Notes: generated from the sequence alone by a model not told the origin. Positions 31,506 to 39,961 are shown, counted from the stretch's first letter. The stretch is DNA of 64,000 nt from CBDIBC01 sp965276635 (GCA_965276635.1 CBDIBC010000005.1:682001-746000); one strand, 5' to 3'. Made by a program: numbers and translations.

Positions 31506-32528
31506 ATGGCGATCGCTCTTCCGGCCCGGATGGCCGGCCCGCCCGTGGAGCCGCTCGGGCCCTTCCGCCGGGGCGTGCGGGAGGTGGGCCTGACCCTCAT
31601 CACCCTCGGCATGATCGTGCTGCTGTTCGTGAGCTACCAGCTGTTCGGCACCAACCTCACCGAGCAGAACCATCAGGCGGCGCTGCGCCGCCAGTTCAAC
31701 CAGGCCGTCCAGACCGGGCACCCCTCGGCCGCGCCGACCGGGACCGGGACCGGGACGGGTGCGGTCGGCGGGAGCGCAGGCGGGAGCGGCGGCGACTCGC
31801 CCACCGTCGGGGGCGCGCCGGCCATCTCCACCCCGGGTGGCGGAGCCGTCGACCACCTGGTGATCCCCAAGATCGGTGTCGACAAGTTCGTGGTGGAGGG
31901 CACCAACGAGGCCGACCTGACCCAAGGGCCGGGCCACTACGCGGGCACCCCCCTGCCTGGGCAGGTCGGCAACGCGGCCATCGCCGGCCACCGCACCACC
32001 TACGGCGCCCCGTTCTTCCGCCTCGACGAGCTGTCCTCCGGCAACGACGTCTACGTGACCGACACCGGCGGCCACACCTACCGCTACCAGGTCTACCAGT
32101 CGATGGTGGTCTCCCCCAGCGACGGGTCCGTGCTCGACAACACGCCCGACGCCCAGCTGACCCTCACCACCTGCAACCCCCGCTTCTCCGCCACCACCCG
32201 CCTGATCGTCAAGGCCAAGCTGGTCGGCCTGCCGGCCGCCACCACGACCAGGACCCCCGCCAGCAACGGCGGGACCGCCAACAGCACCAGCCCGACGGCC
32301 ACCCGTCCCATCGCCGCGACCCTCGGCGGCGGCAACCAGACGGCGTGGCCGCCGGCCATCGGCTTCGGCGTGGGCGTGGTGTTGCTGTGGATCCTCACCC
32401 GTCTCACCATCAACCGCACCCGGCGGGGGCGGCGGTTCCTGGCCTACCTGCTCGGCATCGCCATCACGGCTGTCCCGCTGTGGTTCTGCTTCGAGAACGT
32501 GGTGCGCCTGCTGCCGCAGAGCATCTGA
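31506..32528 (+). CDS. Sortase (class E/D-type) with two membrane anchors
   Basis: 340 residues. N-terminal membrane helix about 27-50. A Gly/Ser/Thr/Pro-rich linker (about 75-115) leads to the catalytic beta barrel: H in I-A-G-H-R-T-T-Y-G-A-P-F, the catalytic Cys in T-L-T-T-C-N-P-R, and the Arg in T-R-L-I-V-K-A-K. A second C-terminal hydrophobic pair (about 285-335) follows, an addition found in some actinobacterial sortases. It cleaves a sorting motif (LPxTG or LAxTG) and joins the protein to peptidoglycan or a pilin. I saw no sorting-motif substrate in this window. Confidence 0.92.
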   Translation: MAIALPARMAGPPVEPLGPFRRGVREVGLTLITLGMIVLLFVSYQLFGTNLTEQNHQAALRRQFNQAVQTGHPSAAPTGTGTGTGAVGGSAGGSGGDSPTVGGAPAISTPGGGAVDHLVIPKIGVDKFVVEGTNEADLTQGPGHYAGTPLPGQVGNAAIAGHRTTYGAPFFRLDELSSGNDVYVTDTGGHTYRYQVYQSMVVSPSDGSVLDNTPDAQLTLTTCNPRFSATTRLIVKAKLVGLPAATTTRTPASNGGTANSTSPTATRPIAATLGGGNQTAWPPAIGFGVGVVLLWILTRLTINRTRRGRRFLAYLLGIAITAVPLWFCFENVVRLLPQSI

Positions 32529-32537
32529 GCGCGGCGC

Positions 32538-33317
32538 TCAGTAGTGGCGCAGCTCGACGGTGTTGCCGTCGGGGTCCCGAACGTACAGCGACGTCCCCTC
32601 CCCCCGGGCGCCGAACCGGGGTGCAGGCCCGTCGACCACCTCGAACGCTCCGGAGGCGACTACCGCGGACAGGTCGGCGGGCTCGACGACCACGCAGAAG
32701 TGGTCGACGTTGGCACCGCTGCGCCCGGCGGCCAGCAGATCGATGATCGTGCCGTCGGAGATCCGTACCGACGGGAAGGGCGCCTCCCCGGCCCGCCAGG
32801 CATCCACCCGCACCCCCGGGAGGCCGAGCAGTCCGCGATACCAGGCCAGGGAGCGTTCGACGTCGGCCACGTTCAGGACCAGGTGGTCGAGGCTCCGCAC
32901 CGTGAGCCCGCCGGCCGCCCCGATCGTGGCCTCGAAGCCGTCGACCACCCCGTGGTCGCGCCGATAGCTCATCCGGCTCCGCAGCTGCGACAGCGGCACC
33001 CACTCGGCCCGATCGATCTCGTTGTCACCGGCGGCCATCCCCGCCTGCACGGTCATGGCCCAGTAGCGCACCACCTTCGCCCGGCCCGTACGATCGGTGT
33101 AGGAGGTGCTCGGCAGCTCCGAGCCCAGCCGGCAGATCAGGCTGGCCTCCTCCTGCACCTCCCGGACAGCCGCCTCCTCGTCGGACTCCCCCGGGTCGAC
33201 CTTGCCCTTCGGGAAGCTCCAGTCGTCGTAGCGGCGCCGGTGGACGAGCACCACCTCCACCTCGTGGGCCCCCCGCCGCCACACCAGGCCGCCGGCGGCG
33301 CGGAGCAGGTCGGTCAC
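32538..33317 (-). CDS. NUDIX hydrolase fused to a VOC (glyoxalase-like) domain
   Basis: 259 residues, GTG start overlapping the ppk stop (GTGA). Residues about 5-135 are a NUDIX hydrolase: G38-K-V-D-P-G-E-S-D-E-E-A-A-V-R-E-V-Q-E-E-A-S-L is the Nudix box, with Ser where the last Gly of the consensus usually lies. Residues about 145-259 form a VOC/glyoxalase fold (S-L-D-H-L-V-L-N-V and D-P-D-G-N-T-V-E-L). In mycobacteria the ppk-linked MutT1 joins NUDIX to a histidine phosphatase; here the partner is a VOC domain. Possible role: hydrolysis of nucleotide or polyP-linked diphosphates; substrate unproven. Confidence 0.88.
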   Translation of the reverse strand: MTDLLRAAGGLVWRRGAHEVEVVLVHRRRYDDWSFPKGKVDPGESDEEAAVREVQEEASLICRLGSELPSTSYTDRTGRAKVVRYWAMTVQAGMAAGDNEIDRAEWVPLSQLRSRMSYRRDHGVVDGFEATIGAAGGLTVRSLDHLVLNVADVERSLAWYRGLLGLPGVRVDAWRAGEAPFPSVRISDGTIIDLLAAGRSGANVDHFCVVVEPADLSAVVASGAFEVVDGPAPRFGARGEGTSLYVRDPDGNTVELRHY

Positions 33318-35614
33318 GAGAACCCGCGCACGCCGAGGGCGTCAGGCTCGCGCTGGCGCCGGCTGCGCTCGACAGCCAAGCGCTGGAAGTGGGCCTGGGC
33401 GTCGAAGCCGGGACCACCGGTCACCTTGTGCCAGGTGCCCCCGGGATCCAGCTCCCACGCCAGCTTGTCGTCGGCCAGCTCGACCTCCATGATCTGGCGC
33501 AGCCTGGCCTGCAGCTCGGGCGGCTCGACCTGGACGACGGCCTCGACGCGCCGGTCCAGGTTCCGCTCCATCATGTCGGCCGAGCCCAGGTAGAACTCCC
33601 CGCCGTCGGGCAGGACGTGTGGCACCTGCCACACGCCGTCGTCGTCGACGGCAGCCGACCCCGCCGGTGCGGGCGGCTCGGCCCCGACGCTGGCGCCGGC
33701 GCCGGCGCCGGCGCCGAAGTAGTAGATGCGGGAGTGCTCCAGCCAGCGCCCGACCAGGCTGCGCGCCCGGATGTTCTCCGAGAGGCCAGGGACCTGGGGG
33801 CGCAGCCCGCAGATGGCCCGGGTGATCAGGTCGACCCGGACCCCGGCGGCCGAGGCGCGGTACAGCGCCTCGATGATGGCCGTGTCGACCAGGTTGTTCA
33901 GCTTCCAGACGATGCGGCCGCGCTCGCCCAGCTCCGTCTCGCGCTCGATCAGCTCGAGCATCCGGGGCCGCAACGTGCTGGGAGCCACCAGCAGCCGGCG
34001 GTAGTCGACCCGGCGGCTGTAGCCGGTCAGGAAGTTGAACAGATCGGTCAGGTCGGCGCCCAGCTCAGGGTTCGCGGTCAGCACCCCGATGTCCTCGTAC
34101 AGCCGGGCGGTGGTTGGGTTGTAGTTCCCTGTCCCGATGTGGCAGTAGCGGCGGATGCCGTCGCCCTCCTGGCGGACCACCAACGACGTCTTCGAGTGGG
34201 TCTTCAGACCCACCAACCCGTACACGACGTGGACCCCCGCCTCCTCCAGCGCCTTGGCCCAACCGATGTTGGCCGCCTCGTCACCGCGGGCCTTCAGCTC
34301 GACCAGGGCCGCTACCTGCTTGCCCCGCTCCGCCGCCCGGATGAGCGCCTGCACCACCGCGCTGTCCCCCGAGGTCCTATACAGCGTCTGCTTGATGGCC
34401 AGCACCTTCGGGTCGCGCGATGCTTGCTTGATGAAGGCCTCCACCGACGAGGCGAAGCTGTCGTAGGGGTGCTGGACGAGCAGGTCGCCCTGGCGGATGG
34501 CCGCGAAGATGTCGACCGGCTCGTCGTCAGGGCTGGAGAGGCGAGGCGGGGTGACCGGTGCGAACGGCTCGTCCTTCAGCTCCGGGCGATCGAGTTCGTG
34601 CAGCAACCACAGGCCCGACACGTCGAGCGGGCCGGCGATGTCGTAGACGTCCTCGACGGTCAGGTCCAGCTCGCGGGTGAGCAGGGTGCGGACCTCGTCG
34701 GCGATGGCCACGTCCACCTCCAGGCGGACGGCGCGCCCGAAGCGGCGGCGCCGCAGCTCCATCTCCACCGCCTCCAAGAGGTCGTCGGCATCGTCCTCCT
34801 CCAGCGTGAGGTCGGCGTTGCGGGTGACCCGGAACACGTGATGGCTCTCGATCTGCATGCCCGGGAACAGGGCGTCGAGATGGGCGGCGATCACCTGCTC
34901 GACGGGCACGAACCGGCGGCCGTCGGGCAGGGCGAGGAAACCGGGCAGCAGGGGCGGGACCTTCAAACGGGCGAAGCGCCGCTCCGCCCCCTGGGGGTCG
35001 CGGACGATGACCGCCAGGTTCAGCGACAGGTTGGAGATGTAGGGGAACGGGTGGCCCGGGTCGACGGCCAGGGGTGTCAGCACCGGGAAGATCCGCTCGG
35101 CGAACACCTTGGCCGCCCACGCCCGGTCGTCGGCCTTCAGAGCGTCCCATGCCACCAGGACGATGCCGTGCTCGGCCAGCGCCGGGAGGAGGTCCTCGAT
35201 CAGGACATGCCGGCGGCGCTCGAAGAGCGTGACCGCCTCGCCGCGGATGGCCTTCAACTGGTCCGACGCCGACAGCCCGTCGGGAGCGGTCCCGCTGACC
35301 CCCGCGGCGATCTGGTCCTTCAGGCCGGCCACCCGCACCTGGAAGAACTCGTCCATGTTCGACGAGTAGATGGCCGCGAACTTGGCCCGCTCCAGGAGGG
35401 GCAGATCCGGGTCCTCGGCCAGCGCCAGCACCCTGGAGTTGAAGTCGAGGGTCGACAGCTCGCGGTTGATGTAGCGGCGCTCCTCGTCGACGATCAGCTC
35501 CGGCGGCGGGAGGTCGACACCGACCCCGACGCCCAGGCGGGCCGCCGACGCGGCGGCGTCGTCGGGTGCCCATGGATCGCTGGCGCGCTGGTCAGCCGAG
35601 GAGGGGGACGTCAC
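33314..35614 (-). CDS. ppk: Polyphosphate kinase PPK1
   Basis: 766 residues from GTG 35614. PPK1 makes polyphosphate from ATP. Seen: N-terminal Y-I-N-R-E-L-S-T-L-D-F-N-S-R-V-L; N-M-D-E-F-F-Q-V-R; the catalytic His473 in G-L-K-T-H-S-K and His492 in Y-C-H-I-G-T-G-N-Y-N-P. These keep the 19-residue spacing of E. coli His435/His454. The start follows a TACCGT -10 element by 7 nt; ATG 35641 is an upstream alternative. The gene overlaps the NUDIX-VOC gene, so both form an operon. Together with pst it indicates a phosphate storage locus. Confidence 0.95.
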   Translation of the reverse strand: MTSPSSADQRASDPWAPDDAAASAARLGVGVGVDLPPPELIVDEERRYINRELSTLDFNSRVLALAEDPDLPLLERAKFAAIYSSNMDEFFQVRVAGLKDQIAAGVSGTAPDGLSASDQLKAIRGEAVTLFERRRHVLIEDLLPALAEHGIVLVAWDALKADDRAWAAKVFAERIFPVLTPLAVDPGHPFPYISNLSLNLAVIVRDPQGAERRFARLKVPPLLPGFLALPDGRRFVPVEQVIAAHLDALFPGMQIESHHVFRVTRNADLTLEEDDADDLLEAVEMELRRRRFGRAVRLEVDVAIADEVRTLLTRELDLTVEDVYDIAGPLDVSGLWLLHELDRPELKDEPFAPVTPPRLSSPDDEPVDIFAAIRQGDLLVQHPYDSFASSVEAFIKQASRDPKVLAIKQTLYRTSGDSAVVQALIRAAERGKQVAALVELKARGDEAANIGWAKALEEAGVHVVYGLVGLKTHSKTSLVVRQEGDGIRRYCHIGTGNYNPTTARLYEDIGVLTANPELGADLTDLFNFLTGYSRRVDYRRLLVAPSTLRPRMLELIERETELGERGRIVWKLNNLVDTAIIEALYRASAAGVRVDLITRAICGLRPQVPGLSENIRARSLVGRWLEHSRIYYFGAGAGAGASVGAEPPAPAGSAAVDDDGVWQVPHVLPDGGEFYLGSADMMERNLDRRVEAVVQVEPPELQARLRQIMEVELADDKLAWELDPGGTWHKVTGGPGFDAQAHFQRLAVERSRRQREPDALGVRGFS

Positions 35615-35621
35615 GGGCTCC

Positions 35622-35627
35622 ACGGTA
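35622..35627 (-). promoter_or_regulatory. Leaderless -10 element of ppk
   Basis: TACCGT on the minus strand, 7 nt before GTG 35614. It supports this start over ATG 35641. Confidence 0.45.
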
Positions 35628-35757
35628 TCGTTGGCCACCATGACCGGCGCCCCGGGGAGCAGCTCGGCCACCGCCGGCGTGCTCGTACTGCCCGCCCGGC
35701 CGGTCACGGCTCGCCACCATCGCAACCAGCGCGGCGCAGCGACCCCCGACCTGATGG

Positions 35758-36045
35758 TCACCGGCGGGTGCCGGCGTCGTCTTCCTCGGGCTGACCCAGG
35801 TCCCACTCGAGGAGGAGGTTCTCCCGCTCGGCGTCGCGGACCACCCGCTCGCGGTTCCGCCGGAACTGTGGGTCGTGGGGCGGCAACAGCAGCAGCCGGG
35901 CCTGGACCCGCTGGCGGAACTCCTCGATCAGGTTGCGGTCACCGAAGTCCGAGTCCACCTGCCAGTGCGGCGCGGTCGGGCCCAGGTACAGGATGCGGAT
36001 GTGTCCCCGCGGTGGTGCCTGGTCTGCGGTCTGCTGCTGCGACAT
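35758..36045 (-). CDS. Small conserved-looking protein of unknown function
   Basis: 95 residues. After a polar Gln-rich start, residues 15-30 read H-I-R-I-L-Y-L-G-P-T-A-P-H-W-Q-V, then a charged helical segment (E-F-R-Q-R-V-Q-A-R-L, P-Q-F-R-R-N-R-E-R-V-V-R-D-A-E-R-E) and an acidic tail. No domain recognised. The TAAGCT -10 element at 36054-36059 lies 8 nt upstream and includes the stop codon (TAA) of leuA, which supports a distinct leaderless gene. Confidence 0.65.
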   Translation of the reverse strand: MSQQQTADQAPPRGHIRILYLGPTAPHWQVDSDFGDRNLIEEFRQRVQARLLLLPPHDPQFRRNRERVVRDAERENLLLEWDLGQPEEDDAGTRR

Positions 36046-36053
36046 AGCCGGCT

Positions 36054-36059
36054 AGCTTA
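36054..36059 (-). promoter_or_regulatory. Leaderless -10 element of the 95-residue gene, overlapping the leuA stop
   Basis: TAAGCT on the minus strand; the TAA is also the leuA stop codon. ATG 36045 is 8 nt downstream. Confidence 0.5.
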
Positions 36060-37772
36060 CGTCTGGTTGGAATGGCCGCGCAGCCGGTTGGCCGCCGACA
36101 CCACGGCGTGCAGGGTGGCGTCGAGGATGCTCGAGTCCATGCCCACCCCCCAGACCGTCGCCGACCCGTCGGCCCCGGTCACCTCCACGTAGGCCGCCGC
36201 CGAGGCGCCGCTGCCCGCGGTCATGGCGTGCTCGTTGTAGTCGCGCACCTCCATGGTCAGGCCGACCTCGACGTGCAGGGCGTTGACCAGCGCTTCCACC
36301 GGGCCATTGCCCTGCCCGGCCACCGTCCGGTGCGAACCATCCACCAAGAGCTGGGCGGTCACCCGGGTCACATTTCCCAACCCATTCTCCGACGACGACG
36401 ACACCTCCGAGGACAGCAGGCGGATGCCGGCATCGTCGGGCAGGTAGGTGCGACTGAAGACATCCCACAGCTCCCCGGCCTTGATCTCGGTGCCGCTCGA
36501 CTCGGTGACCGCCTGGATCTCCTTGGAGAACTCGACCTGCAGGCGCCGGGGCAGATCGAGGCCGTGCTCGGCGTCCATGAGGTAGGCGACGCCCCCCTTC
36601 CCGCTCTGGCTGTTCACCCGGATGATGGCCTCGTAGGTGCGGCCGACGTGCTTGGGGTCGATGGGCAGGTACGGGACCTCCCACTGGTCGTAGTCGGCGG
36701 CGAGCGCCGCCATCCCCTTCTTGATGGCATCCTGATGCGAACCCGAGAACGCGGTGTAGACGAGGTCACCGGCGTAGGGGTGGCGCGGGTGGACCGGCAG
36801 CCGGTTGCAGTGCTCCGCCACCCGGCGCAGGGCGTCGATGTCGTGCAGGTCCAGCCCGGGATCGACGCCCTGGGTGAACAGGTTCATGGCCAGGGTGACG
36901 ACGTCGACGTTGCCAGTGCGCTCACCGTTGCCGAACAGCGTGCCCTCCACCCGGTCGGCGCCGGCCATCTGGGCCAGCTCGGCGGCGGCCACCGCGGTGC
37001 CGCGGTCGTTGTGGGGGTGCAGGCTGAGGACGATCGAGTCGCGGTTGCGGATGTGGCTGCCGAACCACTCGATGACGTCCGCGTACAGGTTGGGGCCGTA
37101 CATCTCCACCGTGTTGGGCAGGTTGACGATCATCTTGCGGTCGGGCGACGGCTCGATGACGTCCATCACCGCTTCGCAGATCGCCACCGCGTAGTCCGGC
37201 TCGGTCCCGGTGAAGCTCTCCGGCGAGTACTCGTAGGTCAGGTTCGTCCCCGGGACGCGATCCTCCATCTTCTTGACCAGGCGGGCCGCGCTGGTGGCGA
37301 TCTCGGTGATGCCACCCTGGTCCAGGCCGAACACCACCCGGCGCTGGAGGGTCGACGTGGAGTTGTAGAAGTGGACGATGGCATTGGCCGCCCCGCGGAT
37401 GGACTCGAAGGTGCGCTCGATCAGCTCCGGCCGGCATTGCACCAGCACCTGGATGGCCACGTCGTCGGGGATGCGATCCTCCTCGATGATCTGGCGGACG
37501 AAGTCGAAGTCGGTCTGCGACGCGGCCGGGAACCCCACCTCGATCTGGTGGAACCCCATGCCGATCAGCGTCTCGAACATCCGCAGCTTGCGCGCCGGGT
37601 CCATGGGGTCGATGAGCGCCTGGTTCCCGTCGCGCAGGTCCACGCTGCACCAGGTGGGTGCGGCGGTGAGCCTGCGGTCCGGCCACGTCCGCTCCCGCAG
37701 CTCGAGCGGCACGTACGGCCGGTAGCGCTGGTACGGCATGTCGCAGGGGGTGGGATAGGCGTAGGCGGCCAT
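36057..37772 (-). CDS. leuA: 2-isopropylmalate synthase
   Basis: 571 residues from ATG 37772 (the long actinobacterial type). It condenses acetyl-CoA with 2-oxoisovalerate, the first committed step of leucine biosynthesis. Seen: catalytic region S-V-D-L-R-D-G-N-Q-A-L; I-E-V-G-F-P-A-A-S; L-H-P-H-N-D-R-G-T-A-V-A-A-A-E; and N-G-E-R-T-G-N-V-D-V, then a C-terminal leucine-sensing regulatory domain (about 440-571). ATG 37772 has an AAAGG Shine-Dalgarno. Upstream lies a leader peptide and terminator (37826-37922), so synthesis is predicted to respond to leucyl-tRNA. Confidence 0.96.
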   Translation of the reverse strand: MAAYAYPTPCDMPYQRYRPYVPLELRERTWPDRRLTAAPTWCSVDLRDGNQALIDPMDPARKLRMFETLIGMGFHQIEVGFPAASQTDFDFVRQIIEEDRIPDDVAIQVLVQCRPELIERTFESIRGAANAIVHFYNSTSTLQRRVVFGLDQGGITEIATSAARLVKKMEDRVPGTNLTYEYSPESFTGTEPDYAVAICEAVMDVIEPSPDRKMIVNLPNTVEMYGPNLYADVIEWFGSHIRNRDSIVLSLHPHNDRGTAVAAAELAQMAGADRVEGTLFGNGERTGNVDVVTLAMNLFTQGVDPGLDLHDIDALRRVAEHCNRLPVHPRHPYAGDLVYTAFSGSHQDAIKKGMAALAADYDQWEVPYLPIDPKHVGRTYEAIIRVNSQSGKGGVAYLMDAEHGLDLPRRLQVEFSKEIQAVTESSGTEIKAGELWDVFSRTYLPDDAGIRLLSSEVSSSSENGLGNVTRVTAQLLVDGSHRTVAGQGNGPVEALVNALHVEVGLTMEVRDYNEHAMTAGSGASAAAYVEVTGADGSATVWGVGMDSSILDATLHAVVSAANRLRGHSNQT

Positions 37773-37825
37773 GGTGACCTTTCCGAGGCTCGTGGCAGGT
37801 GGTTCGGGCAAAGGAGCGGGGAACG

Positions 37826-37856
37826 AAAAAACCCCCTGGCCCGGAGGCGCAGGAGG
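37826..37856 (-). terminator. leuA attenuator terminator
   Basis: On the minus strand, CCTCCTG pairs with CAGGGGG (one G-U) over an 11-nt loop, followed by TTTTTT. A run of six T is rare in this GC-rich window. It lies between leuL and leuA and would stop transcription when leucine is available. Confidence 0.8.
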
Positions 37857-37859
37857 TTC

Positions 37860-37887
37860 GGCGAGGCACCGAGATGCGGTGCTCGCC
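37860..37887 (-). promoter_or_regulatory. leuL pause hairpin (segments 1-2)
   Basis: GGCGAGCACCG pairs with CGGTGCCTCGCC (one bulged C), loop CATCT, starting at the leuL stop codon. It matches the pause structure of amino-acid attenuators. The competing antiterminator was not resolved by eye. Confidence 0.65.
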
Positions 37888-37922
37888 TAGGTGAGGAGAA
37901 GGAGTCCGGTGGCGGGGGACAT
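37887..37922 (-). CDS. leuL: leu leader peptide with four consecutive Leu codons
   Basis: ATG at 37922 encodes the 11-residue peptide M-S-P-A-T-G-L-L-L-L-T and stops with TAG. The Leu run uses CTC/CTT codons, so ribosome stalling would report leucyl-tRNA charging. A TAGCCT -10 element (37931-37936) lies 8 nt upstream, so the leader itself seems leaderless. A pause hairpin follows at once and an intrinsic terminator 30 nt later, then leuA. The AIM24 gene stops at 37937, so the promoter is squeezed between them. Confidence 0.8.
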   Translation of the reverse strand: MSPATGLLLLT

Positions 37923-37930
37923 CACACGGA

Positions 37931-37936
37931 AGGCTA
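37931..37936 (-). promoter_or_regulatory. -10 element of the leuL-leuA transcript
   Basis: TAGCCT on the minus strand, 8 nt before the leuL ATG. Confidence 0.6.
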
Positions 37937-38830
37937 TCACCAGCGCACCTGCGTCGCCGCCGAGTGATTGGTGATGTGCTGGCCCACCGCCTCCGGCCGG
38001 GCGAACACCGACTGCATGGCCACCCGTCCCGGCCCGCGCAACTTCAACCAGATGTTGCGCATCGAGTACTGCCGGCCCCACGTGAGCGAGGACGACTCCG
38101 GGTACTCGACGTGGAGGATCATGTCGACGCCGGGGTCCTTGTAGAGCAGGGCGCTGGGACGCACCAGGATGGTCTCGTGCGGTGCCAGATCGCGGATGAA
38201 GGTGTTGCCCGGCGAGTGCACCAGGACGAGGCCGGGACCGCTCGTGGCCACGAAGCGATCGATGTACCAGCCGAGGGGGCGATGCGTCTCGGTGTCGTTG
38301 CCGTTGCTCGTGGTGTACCAGACCTGCGGGTCTACGAACCCGTACTCCACGCTGCCGGTGGCGGCCAGGAACCGATGCTCGTGCACCCACATCTCGCCGC
38401 CTACCGGCAGCGGTAGGGCGATCACGTCCCCCGGGGCGTCGTCGCTCAATGCCAGGTGCCCCGGGCCGGCGCCGCGCATCATGACCAACGGCAGGCCGGC
38501 GCGCATGCGCGTGGCGGCCCCCGCCAGCGGCAGGGTGTCGAGCACCACCGACGGCTCGGTCCACAACAGGACGTGGTGCGAGAAGTAGATCCAGTCGTCG
38601 GGGTGCAGGTCGAAGTCGGCGACGGGCACGTAGGTGCCCTCGATCTGCACCGAGGAGCGGCCCAGCTGGATGCGGGCCATGTCGCCGATGGGCGGCATCT
38701 CCACCCACCCGGAATCGGTCGTGACCTCGCGAACATCGACCGGAGCCCCGCAGTTCGGGCACGACGACGCCGACACGTCAGACTGCAGCCGGCAGTAAGG
38801 GCAGACGTAGGAACCGGCGGGCGCGGTCAT
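37937..38830 (-). CDS. AIM24-family protein with N-terminal zinc ribbon (copy 2)
   Basis: 297 residues. The N-terminus has two Cys pairs, C-P-Y-C and C-P-N-C-G-A-P, a rubredoxin-like zinc ribbon. A double-psi/beta AIM24-like domain follows (H-H-V-L-L-W-T-E-P; G-P-G-H-L-A-L-S; V-H-E-H-R-F-L-A-A; P-G-L-V-L-V-H-S-P-G-N-T-F). The protein is soluble, with no signal sequence. AIM24-like proteins are of uncertain function; in yeast AIM24 affects mitochondrial membrane organisation. It starts 6 nt after the paralogue's stop, so the two form an operon. Divergence suggests an old duplication. Confidence 0.84.
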   Translation of the reverse strand: MTAPAGSYVCPYCRLQSDVSASSCPNCGAPVDVREVTTDSGWVEMPPIGDMARIQLGRSSVQIEGTYVPVADFDLHPDDWIYFSHHVLLWTEPSVVLDTLPLAGAATRMRAGLPLVMMRGAGPGHLALSDDAPGDVIALPLPVGGEMWVHEHRFLAATGSVEYGFVDPQVWYTTSNGNDTETHRPLGWYIDRFVATSGPGLVLVHSPGNTFIRDLAPHETILVRPSALLYKDPGVDMILHVEYPESSSLTWGRQYSMRNIWLKLRGPGRVAMQSVFARPEAVGQHITNHSAATQVRW

Positions 38831-38836
38831 GGGCGG

Positions 38837-39658
38837 TCAGGCCGAGGCATGGTGCACGTACATGGACTGGATGCCGACCCGGCCGGGGCCGGTCATCTCG
38901 GCCAGGTACATGCCGTGGCGGAGGAGGCCCGTCTTGACGTTCTGCTGGACGGTGTCCATCTGGACGCTCGAGTCCTTGTAGAGGAAGCCACCGGGTTCGA
39001 CCAGGATCTTCTCGCCCGGGCCGAGCACCCGCTGGAAGACGTTCCCGTAGCCGTGCAGCAGCAGGATCCCGGGCTCGCCGGTGGTCACGAACCGGTCCAG
39101 GTACATGCCCCCGCCGTGCATCACGTTCGTCATGCCCTTGAGCCGCACGAACGAGTAGCTGATGGAGTGCGACGCCACCAGGAACGAGTGCTCGCGCACG
39201 TCGAGCTCCATGCTCGGGTGCAGCGGCAGGACGACGACCTCGCCGGCCGCGTCGCGAGAGAACGCCACCCGGCCGGGGCCCTGGGCGACGGACACCACGA
39301 ACGGCATGCCCCCGAGCATGCGCTTCATACCGCCTCCCGTCGGCATGGCCGCCAGCGGCGCCCCCTCGTCCTTCCACAGCAGCACGTGGTGCTCGAAGAA
39401 CACGGCGTCGCCCTGGGCCAGGTTGATCTCCGCCACCGGCACCAGCTCGCCCTCCACCTGGCAGGTGCTGTTCGAGAACCGGAACTCGGTCATGTCGCGC
39501 AACCGCGGCGCCTCGCGCCACCCCGACTGACTGACCAGGTTCCGGCCGTCGAGCGGCGCGCCGCAGATGTCGCACACCGTGGAACCGGCCGGGCTCTGAC
39601 CCCGGCACCACGTGCACTCGATGCGTTGGGTGCTGTCGCTCATGGAACCACCACTCAT
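38837..39658 (-). CDS. AIM24-family protein with N-terminal zinc ribbon (copy 1)
   Basis: 273 residues from ATG 39658 (39643 is 5 codons inside). Zinc ribbon C-T-W-C and C-D-I-C-G-A-P, then the same AIM24-like core as the next gene (H-H-V-L-L-W-K-D-E; G-P-G-R-V-A-F-S; V-R-E-H-S-F-L-V-A; P-G-I-L-L-L-H-G-Y-G-N-V-F). A TAGGCT -10 element at 39693-39698 lies 34-50 nt upstream, with a short 5' leader. It is divergent from whiB. Function unknown; gene order suggests both copies act together. Confidence 0.84.
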   Translation of the reverse strand: MSGGSMSDSTQRIECTWCRGQSPAGSTVCDICGAPLDGRNLVSQSGWREAPRLRDMTEFRFSNSTCQVEGELVPVAEINLAQGDAVFFEHHVLLWKDEGAPLAAMPTGGGMKRMLGGMPFVVSVAQGPGRVAFSRDAAGEVVVLPLHPSMELDVREHSFLVASHSISYSFVRLKGMTNVMHGGGMYLDRFVTTGEPGILLLHGYGNVFQRVLGPGEKILVEPGGFLYKDSSVQMDTVQQNVKTGLLRHGMYLAEMTGPGRVGIQSMYVHHASA

Positions 39659-39961
39659 GGAACCGCCTTGGGGTGCATCGGCGAACGAACGGAGCCTACG
39701 CGATGGGGCGAGAGCGACTTCGACGCAGCCGTCGGGTGGCACCGCGCCTGGCCCGTGGGTATACTGGGACTTCGTACCCAGGAGCTGGTGCAGGGCGGCG
39801 CCGGATGTTCCTGGAATGGTTGGGCGCTCACCCGTTCCGTGGTTCGTGGATGCGGTCATGCCGACCCGAGCTGAGGAGCTCAGGTCCTGAGAAGTTGCTG
39901 AGATGACATCCCAAGGACCACTCGGCGGCGTACAACTATCGATGTCGACGGAGGTCGCCTG
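39659..39961. other. Intergenic: promoters of the AIM24 pair and a long whiB 5' leader
   Basis: About 300 bp without a gene. TAGGCT (39693-39698, minus) serves the AIM24 pair. TATACT (39760-39765, plus) is the best -10 match in the region and would give whiB a leader of about 190 nt. The leader has CTGAGGAGCTCAG (partial inverted repeat, about 39872-39884) and ends with GGAGG (39950-39954). No riboswitch family recognised. Confidence 0.5.

Noticed and set aside
33389..35794. Long plus-strand open frame opposite ppk
   Set aside because: It mirrors ppk in an antisense frame; amino-acid content is Arg/Gly/Leu-rich with no domain, as expected for a shadow in GC-rich DNA.
38456..39874. 472-codon plus-strand frame opposite the AIM24 genes
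   Set aside because: Antisense to two well supported genes; His/Asp/Val-rich shadow composition.
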